A DNA stretch of 64,000 nt from Jiangella sp. DSM 45060. Its GTDB lineage: Bacteria > Actinomycetota > Actinomycetes > Jiangellales > Jiangellaceae. The stretch lies in assembly GCF_900105175.1 (NCBI RefSeq), contig NZ_LT629771.1, positions 5,226,501 to 5,290,500 on the forward strand, in the 5' to 3' direction. Below the pieces are notes generated by a model. The model was not told the DNA's origin, did no database searches, and was given only the letters and a program-made list of their open reading frames with translations. Positions within the stretch are counted from its first letter, which is position 1. Every line of letters begins with the position of its first letter. This document shows, piece by piece, positions 34,511 to 43,597 of the stretch. Both the position numbers and the translations under genes were made by a program.

Positions 34511-37255
34511 TCAGCCGGTGCCGAGATAGGCGCCCAGCGTGTTCGCGAACTGGTAGCCGTTCGTCGCGTCCCAGTTGACCGACCAGGTCATCGCCCCGCC
34601 GATCGGACCCCACGGTTCGGCCGGTACGAAGCTGCCGCAGCGGGTCGCCGTCGCCAGGCAGTCGAGGGCGGCCGTGACGTTCGACGGCGACTGGTAGCCG
34701 CCGCCCGCCGCCTGTGACGTCGCCGGCAGGCCGAGCCCGACCTGGTGCGGCGCGAGTCCGGCCTGGAGCTGGATGCAGGCCTGGGCGGTCAGGAAATCGA
34801 CCGTGCCCTGGCCGTAGACCTGCTGGTTGCAGCCCATCATCGTGCCGGAGTTGTAGTACTGCATGTTGACGATGGTGAGGATGTCGCGGATCGCCAGCGC
34901 CAGCTTGTAGTACTCGTACGTCGGCGCCTGGAAGTCGATCGTCTGCGGCGCCATGGTGACGATCAGGTCCGCACCGGCCAGCGTCCGCAGCTGCCGCAGC
35001 GCCTGCTCCATGTACGTCGCGTTGATCCCGTGCTCGAGGTCGATGTCGACGCCGTCGAAGCCGTACTCCTGCATCAGCGCCCAGGTGGTCTGGGCGAAGT
35101 TGGCCGCCTCGGTCGCGTTGGTGACGTTGACGTGGCCGTTCTGGCCGCCGACCGAGATGACGACGGAACCGCCGGCGGCCTGGCGGGCGGCGACGTCGGC
35201 CTTGAACTGGTCGACGGTGTAGCCGCCGAGCCCGCCGGTGTCGAGGTTGAACGTGATGCCGCCCGGCGTGCCCGCCAGGTTGTCGGCGAACGCGATGGCC
35301 AGCAGGTTGTACGCGGCCGGCACCTGCGAGACGCGCAGCACGGTGGAGCCGTTGTCGAAGTTGTGCCAGTAGCCGGTCAGCCAGCGGTGGCCGGGATCGC
35401 CCGGGCCGCCGGGCTCACCGCCGTCCTCGGTGCCGGTCTCCGACCCGGCCTCGGTGCCGGCGTCGCCGCCCGTCTCAGAGCCCGTGTCGCCGCCCGTCTC
35501 GGCGCCGGTCTCGGAGCCGGTCTCGGAGCCGGTCTCTGTCCCAGCGACCGCGCCGACGTCGGTGCCGGTGTCCGTCCCGCCGGAGCAGGCGCCGTCGTCG
35601 CGCCAGGGACCCCATTCGCTCGGGGCCGGGGTGTCGCCCTGGGTCCAGTGCCGGGCGGTCCAGTGGTGACCGTCGTGCGAGACGCGGTCGCCGCCGACGT
35701 ACACCGTCGCCCGGTCCCAGGCCGGCTCCGTGCACCCCTCCGGCCCGCCGCCCTCGCCGCCCGAGACGTCGCCGCCCGAGACGTCACCGCCGGACGCGTC
35801 GCCGCCGCCCGGATCGTCCGGCCCGCCGGTCGCCAGCCGCGAGCCCATCAGCCCGACCAGCTCGTTCTGGTGGTCGCCGGCGAGGTCCCACCACATCGCG
35901 CCGCCGAAGCCGCCGGCGGTGATGTAGTCGGCCTTCTTGTCCACCAGCCACGGGTCGTCGAAGGACCAGAACTCGGTGCCGTCGTACGACCACGAGGCAA
36001 GCACCTCCTCGTCGTGGAAGATCTGGCCGCCGCGCAGGTTGCGGTAGCGGTCGGTCCCCGGCTCCTCCGGGAACTCGCCCGGCGCGGCGCCGGTGGCCGG
36101 CTGCCACGCCCCGTGCGTCCCGCCGTCCGTGACCCCGGTCCAGCCCCGGCCGTAGAGCGGGATTCCGACGGTGAGCTGCGACGGCGGCACGCCCCGGTCG
36201 ACGTAGTAGCTCATCGCCGCGTCGACGCTGAAGCGCTGGCCGTCGGGCAGCGGGTTCGCCGGGTCGTCGTGGGTGTTGGCCTGGTGACCGGCGAGGTCCG
36301 GCCGCCAGGTGCCGTGCAGGTCGTAGCCCTGTACGTTGCCGAAGTCGAGGGAGTCGAAGATCTGCGTGACGTCCCAGCCGGCGTCGACGAGGACGGGGTT
36401 GGCCGGCAGGAACGCGCTCAGCTCGTACGACTCGCCGGTCTCTGCGCCCAGCGCGTCGAGCTGACGGCGGAACTCGGCCAGCAGCGCGGTGAAGTTCTCC
36501 TTGTCGTCCGGCGACCAGTGGTTGCCGGGGTGCTGGAGGTCCTCCGGCACGCCGGGCCACTCCCAGTCGATGTCGAACCCGTCGAACACGCCCGCCGCGG
36601 CGCCCGGCCCGCCCCGTCCGTCGATCACCGGCAGGTTGCCGCGCAGGAACTGGTCGACGCAGGACGACACGAACCGCTCGCGGCTCTCCGGCGTGGCGGC
36701 GGCGCGGGAGAAGTGCCGCGACCACGTCCAGCCGCCGATCGAGACCAGCGCCTTCAGGTGCGGGTACTTCGCCTTCAGCTCCTTGATCTGGTTGAAATTG
36801 CCGGCCAGCGGCTGGTCCCAGGTGTCACCGACCCCGTCGACGGAGTCGCCGGCGGCGAACCCGCGGCCGTAGTCGGCCCACGCGTCGCCGGCGTAGTCGC
36901 CCTCGGCTGGAGAGTCCTTGGGCCCGTTCGGACGATTCGCCTCGAAACAGGTCAACGTGTCCGGGTGGATGTTGGCGAACGCGTAGTTGAGATGCGTGAG
37001 GTCGGACGCCGCGCCGGTGAGGTCGAGATCCTGCACCAGGAAATCGCGGCCGTAGATCCCCCACTGGGTGAAGTAGCCGACGTTGCGGTAACCGTTCTCG
37101 GCCGCGGCGGCGCCGCGCGTCTGTGCCGGCTCCGACGCCGCCGCCGGATCGTCGTCCGGTCCCGACGGCTGGCCGGCGAACGCCGCCGCGACGCTCGTGA
37201 CCAGCAGGCCTGCGGCGGCGCCGTACGCCACCGCGGTACGCCATCGTGTCTTCAT
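34511..37255 (-). CDS. Secreted chitinase with two GH18 catalytic domains and a CBM5/12
   Basis: A 914-residue exported enzyme. Residues 1-28 are a Sec signal peptide. Residues about 56-470 are a subfamily A-type GH18 with SIGGWTWS and DGFDIDWE (225-232; catalytic Glu232). A Gly/Ser linker leads to a chitin-binding CBM5/12 (AWDRATVYVGGDRVSHDG, WTARHWTQGDTP, WGPWRDDGAC). A 60-residue Thr/Glu/Gly repeat linker (TGSETGSETG) follows. Residues 623-914 are a second GH18 of the ChiC/ChiD type with VISVGGQNG and DGVDIDLE (catalytic Glu741). Both active sites look intact, suggesting combined endo- and processive action. AAGGAG precedes ATG 37255. Confidence 0.93.
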   Translation of the reverse strand: MKTRWRTAVAYGAAAGLLVTSVAAAFAGQPSGPDDDPAAASEPAQTRGAAAAENGYRNVGYFTQWGIYGRDFLVQDLDLTGAASDLTHLNYAFANIHPDTLTCFEANRPNGPKDSPAEGDYAGDAWADYGRGFAAGDSVDGVGDTWDQPLAGNFNQIKELKAKYPHLKALVSIGGWTWSRHFSRAAATPESRERFVSSCVDQFLRGNLPVIDGRGGPGAAAGVFDGFDIDWEWPGVPEDLQHPGNHWSPDDKENFTALLAEFRRQLDALGAETGESYELSAFLPANPVLVDAGWDVTQIFDSLDFGNVQGYDLHGTWRPDLAGHQANTHDDPANPLPDGQRFSVDAAMSYYVDRGVPPSQLTVGIPLYGRGWTGVTDGGTHGAWQPATGAAPGEFPEEPGTDRYRNLRGGQIFHDEEVLASWSYDGTEFWSFDDPWLVDKKADYITAGGFGGAMWWDLAGDHQNELVGLMGSRLATGGPDDPGGGDASGGDVSGGDVSGGEGGGPEGCTEPAWDRATVYVGGDRVSHDGHHWTARHWTQGDTPAPSEWGPWRDDGACSGGTDTGTDVGAVAGTETGSETGSETGAETGGDTGSETGGDAGTEAGSETGTEDGGEPGGPGDPGHRWLTGYWHNFDNGSTVLRVSQVPAAYNLLAIAFADNLAGTPGGITFNLDTGGLGGYTVDQFKADVAARQAAGGSVVISVGGQNGHVNVTNATEAANFAQTTWALMQEYGFDGVDIDLEHGINATYMEQALRQLRTLAGADLIVTMAPQTIDFQAPTYEYYKLALAIRDILTIVNMQYYNSGTMMGCNQQVYGQGTVDFLTAQACIQLQAGLAPHQVGLGLPATSQAAGGGYQSPSNVTAALDCLATATRCGSFVPAEPWGPIGGAMTWSVNWDATNGYQFANTLGAYLGTG

Positions 37256-37814
37256 GCGCTGACTCCTTGCGAGAGGCTCGTCCGTGCGGGGTCCGATCGC
37301 GGTGACGCGTCACCTCCACGAGGGCGCGCGCAGGCCGACGCGCACCATTGACCAGGGGTATGACTCGCCGACGCGACTGGTGGACGGCCGACGCGGATCG
37401 ACCGATTCCCAGCCATCGGAACATTGCGCCGGAATGGCCTCGAATCGAATTGGAAAGAAAGTTAGCAGAGGGGTGATGGTCTGCCAAGGGGGCTGTGACC
37501 AGTTGTCAGGACCACGTCACAGCCGCGGGCGGCGATCGGCCGCGGCGGGTGCCGGCCGGGCGACGCGGCGGCGCGCAGGACGGACGTCGCGGCGGGTGCC
37601 GGACGGACGACCCGGCCGCGCGCCCGACGGACGACGCGGCGGGTGCCGGACGGACGACGCGGCGGCGCGCCCGCAGCCCCGAGCGCCCGCACCCACGCCG
37701 GGCCGGATGCGAAGATCGTCCACCCCGCCCCGACCGGCGTACGACGAACGTCGCAGGGACGGCGCCGACCTTGGTCAGATGTGCTCTGGCCTGCGCGTTC
37801 CTAGCGTTGACCGG
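37256..37814. repeat. Chitinase/PAP2 intergenic region with a 47-bp tandem repeat
   Basis: This 559-base stretch has no convincing gene. Three copies of a unit starting GCGGCGGGTGCCGG lie at 37542, 37589 and 37636, exactly 47 bases apart, ending near 37680. Left of this is a less GC-rich part (37430-37510) likely to hold the chitinase promoter. At the right edge, TAGCGT (37802-37807) ends seven bases before the PAP2 ATG and is a candidate leaderless -10. Confidence 0.7.
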
Positions 37815-38516
37815 ATGATCGACACCGAGCTGGAAACGCGGCCCGGCCGCCGGACGGTCGTCCTCACGGCCGGTCTCGGCGCGGTCGGCGCCGCCGCCGT
37901 CCCCGTCCGAGATCCCGTCTACCGCGACATCGCCGGGACCGCGTCGGACGCGCCGCCCTGGCTGCGCGACGTGGTGGAGCTGGCCGCCGGACGGGGACTG
38001 CTGGCGCTCGTCGCGGCGGCGCTGGCGATCGCCGTGATGGTCGCGGCGCGCGGCGAGTGGGGACGGTTCGCGCTGACGGCCGCGGCCGGTGTGGGTGCGG
38101 TGCTCGCCTACGGCGCCAGCGAACTGCTCAAGGTCGTGGTCACCGAGGAGCGGCCGTGTCGTGCCGTCGCGGTCGAGACCGTGCTCGGCTGTCCGTCACC
38201 GGGCGACTGGTCCTGGCCCAGCAACCACGCGACCATCGCCGCGGCGCTCGCGACCGCCTGCGTCCTCGTCGTGCCGTCGGTGTGGCCGCTGGTGGTGCCG
38301 GTCGCGGCGGCGATCGCGCTCGCGCGGGTGGCCGGCGGCGTCCACTACCCGCACGACGTGCTCGCGGGGGCGGCGCTCGGGGTCGGGGTGACGGCGCTGG
38401 CCGCGGCCGCAGTGACACGGGTCCGGCTCGGTGCCGCGGAGCGAAGGGATGGTCAGAGCGCGGCCGGACGGCGGATCCGGCGGCCCCGGACGATCTCCGG
38501 GCGGATGCGGATGTAG
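37815..38516 (+). CDS. PAP2-family membrane phosphatase
   Basis: A 233-residue integral membrane protein with about six hydrophobic segments. The three PAP2 catalytic motifs are present: KVVVTEERP (KxxxxxxRP), WPSNHA (PSGH-like) and ARVAGGVHYPHDV (SRxxxxxHxxxD-like). It would dephosphorylate an isoprenoid or glycerolipid phosphate at the membrane. ATG 37815 is preceded by a leaderless-type TAGCGT. The last 64 bases overlap the convergent PNPOx-like gene. Confidence 0.88.
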   Translation: MIDTELETRPGRRTVVLTAGLGAVGAAAVPVRDPVYRDIAGTASDAPPWLRDVVELAAGRGLLALVAAALAIAVMVAARGEWGRFALTAAAGVGAVLAYGASELLKVVVTEERPCRAVAVETVLGCPSPGDWSWPSNHATIAAALATACVLVVPSVWPLVVPVAAAIALARVAGGVHYPHDVLAGAALGVGVTALAAAAVTRVRLGAAERRDGQSAAGRRIRRPRTISGRMRM

Positions 38517-38938
38517 TGCGGCCGCTCGCCCAGCGCCCACGGCGTCAGCCCGAGCGTCGCCAGCTCACGCCGCTCGGCCTCGTCGACGACCGCCTCGGCC
38601 CGCCCGACCAGCACCACCGACCACCCGGCCAGCGCGTCCTCGTCGTACTGATCGGCCTCGAACGCCACGACGGCGGAACGGGTCGCGGCGGCCAGCTTCG
38701 ACCCCATCCCCGTCCGGATGATCACGTCGTCGCCGTCGAGGACGAAGTTCACCGGCTGGATCGCCGGCAGCGCCGCCTCGGTGAACACGATGCGCCCGAT
38801 CGGCACCGACCGCAGCAGCGCGAAGCAGTCGGACCGGCCGAGGTTCTCGAGGCCGGGGGAATCGGCACGGGCAAGCGCGTCCACACCTTCAGATTCCACA
38901 GGCCGGACCCCGGCGGCCAGGGACCAAGGTCCCGCCAC
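38453..38938 (-). CDS. Pyridoxamine 5'-phosphate oxidase-family (split-barrel flavin-binding) protein
   Basis: A 161-residue protein of the Pyridox_ox_2 type: SVPIGRIVFTEAALPAIQPVNFVLDGDDVIIRTGMGSKL gives the split-barrel strands and the conserved RxG/KL segment, and WSVVLVGRAEAV a later strand. It probably binds FMN or F420; it lacks evidence for vitamin B6 synthesis. The first 20-25 residues are not conserved-looking, so the real start may be an internal codon. Confidence 0.8.
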   Translation of the reverse strand: MAGPWSLAAGVRPVESEGVDALARADSPGLENLGRSDCFALLRSVPIGRIVFTEAALPAIQPVNFVLDGDDVIIRTGMGSKLAAATRSAVVAFEADQYDEDALAGWSVVLVGRAEAVVDEAERRELATLGLTPWALGERPHYIRIRPEIVRGRRIRRPAAL

Positions 38939-39032
38939 ATGCGCCGGAAGTCCGCGCTAGGCGTTCCACGTGACCGGTCCGGCCCGGTTCCGGTCGTATT
39001 CTTGCTCGGACACACGAGAGGAGAACGCCGGG

Positions 39033-39482
39033 ATGAGCGACCTGCCCGCGCGGCGGCCGGAACAGCGGGCGAGCGACGCCGATCGCGAGCTGGTGGCCGA
39101 GGACCTGCGCGACGCCTTCGGCGAGGGGCGGCTCGACAACGACGAGTACGAGCGCCGCATCCAGGCGGTGTGGCAGTCACGCACCTACGGCGACCTCGAC
39201 CGTCTCACGGCCGACCTCCCGCAGCCGCTGCAGCGCGAACGCCGTCAGGCCGAGGAGCAGGAGCAGCAGGCCGTCGCCGAGCGGAAGAAGCGCGAGCTGC
39301 GCGAGTACATCGACGAGTGGCAGGGCTGGGTCGGCGGCGCCGTCATCATGATCGGCATCTGGGGCATCAGCAGCATCGCGTCGGGCGAGCTGCAACGGTT
39401 CTGGCCGATCTGGCCGCTCGGCATCTGGGGGCTGATCCTGCTGATCGCCGGTCTCGGCGGCAGCAGGGACAAGAAGAGCTGA
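39033..39482 (+). CDS. DUF1707 domain membrane protein
   Basis: A 149-residue protein. Residues about 10-60 are DUF1707 (RASDADRELVAEDLRDAFGEGRLDNDEYERRIQAV, TYGDLDRLTADLP). A charged Gln/Glu/Arg helix follows, then two hydrophobic segments around WVGGAVIMIGIWGISS and WPLGIWGLILLIAGLGG. DUF1707 is a putative regulatory or protein-binding domain of actinobacterial envelope proteins. GAGGAGAAC precedes ATG 39033, and TATTCT at 38997 could be its -10. Two paralogues lie at 48057-49444. Confidence 0.88.
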   Translation: MSDLPARRPEQRASDADRELVAEDLRDAFGEGRLDNDEYERRIQAVWQSRTYGDLDRLTADLPQPLQRERRQAEEQEQQAVAERKKRELREYIDEWQGWVGGAVIMIGIWGISSIASGELQRFWPIWPLGIWGLILLIAGLGGSRDKKS

Positions 39483-39488
39483 CCGCCG

Positions 39489-40454
39489 TCAGTCGGAGCC
39501 GGCCGACGCCTTGAGGTCGCGGCGCAGCTCGCGCGGCAGCGAGAAGATCAGTGACTCCTCGGTGGTGCGGTGCTCCTCGACGGTGGGGAACCCGCGCTCG
39601 CCGAGGTAGGCGACGACGCCGTCGACGAGGTCTTCGGGCACCGAGGCGCCGCTGGTCAGGCCGACCGTGGTGACGCCTTCCAACCAGGCGTCGTCGATCT
39701 CGGACGCGTTGTCGATGCGGTAGGCGGCGTCGGCGCCGGCGTCGAGGGCGACCTCGACCAGCCGCACCGAGTTGGAGGAGTTGGCCGAGCCGACCACGAG
39801 CACCAGCTCGGACTCGGCGGCGACCTCCTTGATGGCGACCTGGCGGTTCTGGGTGGCGTAGCAGATGTCGTCGCTGGGCGGGCTGATCAGCGCCGGGAAC
39901 CGCTCGCGCAGCCGGCCGACGGTCTCGTACGTCTCGTCGACGGACAACGTGGTCTGCGACAGCCAGACGACGCGGGACGGGTCGCGGACCTGGACGTTGT
40001 CGACGTCGTCCGGACTCTCGACCAGCTGGATGTGCTCGGGCGCCTCGCCCGACGTGCCCTCGACCTCCTCGTGCCCGGCGTGGCCGATGAGCACGATGTC
40101 GAGGTCGTCCTTGGCGAACCGGCGGGCCTCGTTGTGCACCTTGGTGACCAGCGGGCAGGTGGCGTCGATGGTGCGCAGCCCGCGGTCGGACGCCTCGGCG
40201 TGCACCATGGGCGACACGCCGTGGGCGGAGAAGACGACGAGCGCGCCCTCGGGCACCTCGGACAGCTCTTCGACGAAGACGGCGCCGCGCTCTTCGAGCG
40301 TCTCGACGACGTGCTTGTTGTGCACGATCTGCTTGCGGACGTAGACCGGCGGGCCGTAGTGGTCGAGCGCCTTCTCGACGGTGACGACGGCGCGGTCGAC
40401 GCCCGCGCAGTAGCCCCGGGGTGCGGCGAGCAGGACTCGGCCCGTATCAGTCAT
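39489..40454 (-). CDS. ispH: 4-hydroxy-3-methylbut-2-enyl diphosphate reductase
   Basis: A 321-residue iron-sulfur enzyme making IPP and DMAPP at the end of the MEP pathway. The three cluster cysteines are visible in [23 protein letters not shown] and [12 protein letters not shown], and substrate residues in [19 protein letters not shown] and [12 protein letters not shown] 40454 is chosen because TACCAT ends seven bases upstream (leaderless layout); an in-frame ATG at 40463 would overlap that element. It is divergent from xseA. Confidence 0.97.
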   Translation of the reverse strand: MTDTGRVLLAAPRGYCAGVDRAVVTVEKALDHYGPPVYVRKQIVHNKHVVETLEERGAVFVEELSEVPEGALVVFSAHGVSPMVHAEASDRGLRTIDATCPLVTKVHNEARRFAKDDLDIVLIGHAGHEEVEGTSGEAPEHIQLVESPDDVDNVQVRDPSRVVWLSQTTLSVDETYETVGRLRERFPALISPPSDDICYATQNRQVAIKEVAAESELVLVVGSANSSNSVRLVEVALDAGADAAYRIDNASEIDDAWLEGVTTVGLTSGASVPEDLVDGVVAYLGERGFPTVEEHRTTEESLIFSLPRELRRDLKASAGSD

Positions 40455-40507
40455 GTCTCCCATGGTAGGTGCCGTGGGCGTCGGTCCCAGCGGGTACGGT
40501 GCCCATC
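40455..40507. promoter_or_regulatory. Divergent leaderless promoters of ispH and xseA
   Basis: On the - strand TACCAT (40467-40462) is seven bases from the ispH ATG. On the + strand TACGGT (40495-40500) is seven bases from the xseA GTG. Neither gene has a Shine-Dalgarno sequence, so both messages probably lack a leader. Confidence 0.55.
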
Positions 40508-41713
40508 GTGGCCCTCGACACATCCCCGGAGAAGCCCGCACCGGTCCGCGTCATCTCGCAGCTGATCGGCCAGTGGGTGGCCCGGCTCGGCCCGGTCTGG
40601 GTCGAGGGGCAGGTGGCGCAGTACTCCCGCCGTCCGGGCACGTCGACGGCGTTCCTCACGCTGCGCGACCCGCACGCCGAGGTGTCGGTCACCGTCACCT
40701 GCCCGGTCGGGCTGCTGGACGCGCTGGAGGCGCCGCTGGCAGACGGCGCCCGCGTCGTCGTCCACGCGAAGCCCTCGTGGTACTTCACCCGCGGCACGCT
40801 GTCGCTGGCCGCCGACCAGCTGCGCACCGTCGGGCTGGGCGACCTGCTGGCGCGCATCGAGCGGCTGCGGAAGATCCTGGCCACCGAGGGGGTGTTCGCC
40901 GACGCGCGCAAGCGGCCGCTGCCGTTCCTGCCGCGGGTCGTCGGGCTGATCTGCGGGCGCGACTCCAAGGCCGAGCACGACGTGCTGGAGAACGCGCGGC
41001 GGCGCTGGCCGGGGGTGCGGTTCCGGGTCGAGCCGGTCGCCGTGCAGGGGCTGAACGCCGTCAGCCAGGTCATGGACGCCCTGCGGGTACTCGACCGTGA
41101 CCCCGAGGTCGATGTCGTCATCATCGCCCGCGGCGGCGGGTCGGTCGAGGACCTGCTGCCGTTCTCCGACGAGGCGCTGGTGCGTGCCGTCGCGGCGGCG
41201 ACGACTCCGGTGGTCAGCGCGATCGGACACGAGGCCGACACCCCGCTGCTCGACCTCGTCGCCGACGTCCGCGCGTCCACGCCGACCGACGCGGCGAAGC
41301 GGGTCGTGCCCGACGTCCTGGAAGAGGCGGAGCGCGTCGGACGGGCCCGCGAGCGCATCCGGTCCGCCGTCCGGCACCGGCTCGACCGCGAGCGTGCCGG
41401 TTTGACGTCGCTGCGGTCGCGGCCCGCGCTGGCCGACCCGCACCACGGCCTGCGGCTGCGCGCGACCGAGCTGGACGCCCTCGTGCAGCGGGCCCGGCGC
41501 ACCGTGCGGCACGCGCTCGACCGCGCCGCCGTCGACGTCGACCACACCCGGGCCCGCATCAGGGCGCTGTCGCCGGCCGCCACGCTGGAGCGCGGCTACG
41601 CCGTCGTGCAGAAGGACGACGGCACCGTCGTGCGCCGCCCCTCCGACGTCGTCGCCGGCGACCACGTCCGGCTGCTGGTGACGGGCGGCGAGATCGCCGC
41701 CGAGATCCGGTAG
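40508..41713 (+). CDS. xseA: Exodeoxyribonuclease VII large subunit
   Basis: A 401-residue nuclease subunit. The N-terminal OB fold covers about 10-105 ([25 protein letters not shown]). The catalytic Exonuc_VII_L domain contains [43 protein letters not shown] and [27 protein letters not shown] helical C-terminus ends [12 protein letters not shown]. With XseB it degrades single-stranded DNA. GTG 40508 is supported by the upstream TACGGT. xseB follows 11 bases downstream. Confidence 0.97.
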   Translation: MALDTSPEKPAPVRVISQLIGQWVARLGPVWVEGQVAQYSRRPGTSTAFLTLRDPHAEVSVTVTCPVGLLDALEAPLADGARVVVHAKPSWYFTRGTLSLAADQLRTVGLGDLLARIERLRKILATEGVFADARKRPLPFLPRVVGLICGRDSKAEHDVLENARRRWPGVRFRVEPVAVQGLNAVSQVMDALRVLDRDPEVDVVIIARGGGSVEDLLPFSDEALVRAVAAATTPVVSAIGHEADTPLLDLVADVRASTPTDAAKRVVPDVLEEAERVGRARERIRSAVRHRLDRERAGLTSLRSRPALADPHHGLRLRATELDALVQRARRTVRHALDRAAVDVDHTRARIRALSPAATLERGYAVVQKDDGTVVRRPSDVVAGDHVRLLVTGGEIAAEIR

Positions 41714-41724
41714 GTTGGCGTCCC

Positions 41725-41943
41725 ATGCAGTCCGCCGAACCCACCTACGAAGAGGCCCGCGACGAGCTCATCCAGATTGTCGCGAAGCTCGAGGCCGGCG
41801 GCAGCACGCTGGAGGAGTCGCTGGCGCTGTGGCAGCGCGGCGAGGAACTGGCCGCCCTGTGCGAGCGCTACCTCGACGGCGCCCGGGCCAAGCTCGACGC
41901 CGCCAGCGGCGCCGGCACCGACGATCAGACCTCGCCGTCGTAG
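41725..41943 (+). CDS. xseB: Exodeoxyribonuclease VII small subunit
   Basis: A 72-residue helical protein with the XseB core TYEEARDELIQIVAKLEAGG and LEESLALWQRGEELAALCERYLDGARAKLD. It coats the XseA helices in the exonuclease VII complex. It may also have its own leaderless promoter, TAGGTT at 41711-41716, inside the end of xseA. The last 19 bases overlap the convergent hypothetical gene. Confidence 0.96.
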   Translation: MQSAEPTYEEARDELIQIVAKLEAGGSTLEESLALWQRGEELAALCERYLDGARAKLDAASGAGTDDQTSPS

Positions 41944-42449
41944 GACGTGCGCCTGCCTTCGGCGGTGAGCCGGGCCAGCCGGTCCGCGTAGTCCGCCGGC
42001 GGTTGCTGACGCCAGGAGTAGCCGCGCCGGATGTCGGCGTGGGTGAGGCCGCGTTGCGCCAACCAGGCCTTCTCGGCCTCGGTGCTGTCGGCCTCGTCAC
42101 CGACGGCGTACTCGATGTACGGCGTCTCGCGCGGATGCCCCCACTCCTCTGCCGGGACGGGGTACGGGTCGCCCGGCGCCGGCTCGGGTCCGAACAGGTC
42201 GTACCAGAGATTGCGCAACCACTCGTCATTCAGCCACTGCGTCTCGCGCTTGCTCAACGGCGTGTCCGAGGAGTCGCGGACGTGCGCCGCCAGTTCCTTC
42301 TTGAAGGCGGCGAGCTGCTCGCTCCGCTCCGGCTCGCGCTCCCACTTCGCGACGGATTCGCATCCCTCGGTGTAGCCGTCCGGGTCGTTGTCGACGCCGG
42401 TGAACCAGTTCCCGAGGATGCGGTCGTAGTTGCGGGTCGTCTCTGTCAC
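41925..42449 (-). CDS. Hypothetical acidic protein; candidate immunity partner
   Basis: A 174-residue cytosolic protein rich in Glu, Asp and Trp (NYDRILGNWFTGVDNDPDGY, RETQWLNDEWLRNLWYDLFGPEP). I recognise no family. ATG 42449 overlaps the stop of the upstream 370-residue gene (ATGA), so the two are translated together. Small acidic proteins coupled behind a larger basic-ended protein are typical of toxin-immunity pairs, which is my inference. Its 3' end overlaps xseB. Confidence 0.7.
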   Translation of the reverse strand: MTETTRNYDRILGNWFTGVDNDPDGYTEGCESVAKWEREPERSEQLAAFKKELAAHVRDSSDTPLSKRETQWLNDEWLRNLWYDLFGPEPAPGDPYPVPAEEWGHPRETPYIEYAVGDEADSTEAEKAWLAQRGLTHADIRRGYSWRQQPPADYADRLARLTAEGRRTSYDGEV

Positions 42450-43558
42450 GAGGTCGTGCTCCTCAGCCGGGTGAACTTCTCATCGGGGACCTCGGTCGGA
42501 TAGCAGGTCACCAGTACCCACGTTCCGGGTTCGGTCCTGCGGAAGATCATGGCAGCTCCCGGGTCCTCTCCTTCGGCGATCTGGTCGGTACGGACGATCG
42601 GCATCGGTCCACCGCCAGTCTGCATCGTGTCGCCGCGGGCCGACCTCCAGTGCCGCGCCGTCGCTGTCGTGCGGGTGCCGGAGCCGCGGAAGCCGAGGGT
42701 GTCGCCGGGCCCGAGACCAGCAGCGTCGGCCGGGACGAAGAGCCGCACACGGCCCTCGTCGGCCACGTCCTCCAGGTAGGCGTGCAGGGCGTCGATGGTG
42801 CCGCCGGCGTGGGCCAGGAGGGCCTTCAGAGGCTTGACCAGCGCCTCGACCGTCGTGAACTTGCCGGCGACGTGGCCGAGTCCGTGTTTGGTGTGGACCG
42901 TGCCGTCGGGGTCGCGGCGCCAGGAGTTCTTCGCGTCGGCGCGGCCCATGGGGTCCTTCTTCCAGCTCACCCGGGCCATCAGCGCCTCGTCCGGCACATC
43001 GGGGCCGTGGAGCTGCACCGCGTGGCCGCGGGGGTGACAGATCATCGTCAGCAGGTCGTCGCCCAGCGAGCGGCCGAACGCGGCGCGCAGGCCGGCAGCG
43101 ACCGAGAGGGGGATCGCGTTGACCGCGGGCGCCTTCTCGGCGGCCGACGACGGCTGGCGTTGGTCGCGGGCGGCGTCGGTGACGAGGTCGGCGACGTAGT
43201 GGCGCGCGGTACCCGGCGGGAAGGCGTCGACGACGGCGTCCGGACCGGAGCCGAGCACGGCCGGCGTCACGGAACCGGCCACACCGGTGAGCAGCGCCAC
43301 CAATGCGCCCGCCTCGTCGGCGAACACCCGGGCCAGGTCGGCCAGCGAGTCCGAGGCCGCCGCCGCGCCGAGGGCCACCTTCGCGGGCGCCTGCTCGGCG
43401 AGCGCCCCGCCCCTGGGACCCACGGCCCGCGCCACCACGGCCGCCCGCTCCCGCGCCCGCTCGAGCGCGAGCGTGCTGCCGCGGTCGAGCTCGAGCCAGG
43501 CGTCGAGCAGGCCGGTCAGGGCCCGCCGGACCGGCCCGCTGCCGTCATCGCCCGCCAC
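42446..43558 (-). CDS. Hypothetical protein with toxin-like C-terminal domain
   Basis: A 370-residue protein from GTG 43558. Residues about 1-180 are Ala-rich and helical, resembling the N-terminal delivery or helical part of actinobacterial polymorphic toxins. The second half is basic and compact: VSWKKDPMGRADAKNSWRRD, TKHGLGHVAGKFTTVEALVKPL, then a beta-rich end GAAMIFRRTEPGTWVLVTCYPTE. Spaced His/Lys/Arg residues and a short beta end recall RNase-type (BECR-like) toxin domains, but no family match is certain. There is no signal peptide. The coupled acidic gene downstream may encode its inhibitor. Confidence 0.7.
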   Translation of the reverse strand: MAGDDGSGPVRRALTGLLDAWLELDRGSTLALERARERAAVVARAVGPRGGALAEQAPAKVALGAAAASDSLADLARVFADEAGALVALLTGVAGSVTPAVLGSGPDAVVDAFPPGTARHYVADLVTDAARDQRQPSSAAEKAPAVNAIPLSVAAGLRAAFGRSLGDDLLTMICHPRGHAVQLHGPDVPDEALMARVSWKKDPMGRADAKNSWRRDPDGTVHTKHGLGHVAGKFTTVEALVKPLKALLAHAGGTIDALHAYLEDVADEGRVRLFVPADAAGLGPGDTLGFRGSGTRTTATARHWRSARGDTMQTGGGPMPIVRTDQIAEGEDPGAAMIFRRTEPGTWVLVTCYPTEVPDEKFTRLRSTTS

Positions 43559-43597
43559 ACCACCGAAGGTGCCGCACCACCCCGCGCTGTGACAGCC

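Noticed and set aside
37470-37495. DasR-type chitin-regulon site (TGGTCT...)
   Set aside because: TGGTCTGCCA is only a partial match to the palindromic consensus and has no second half.
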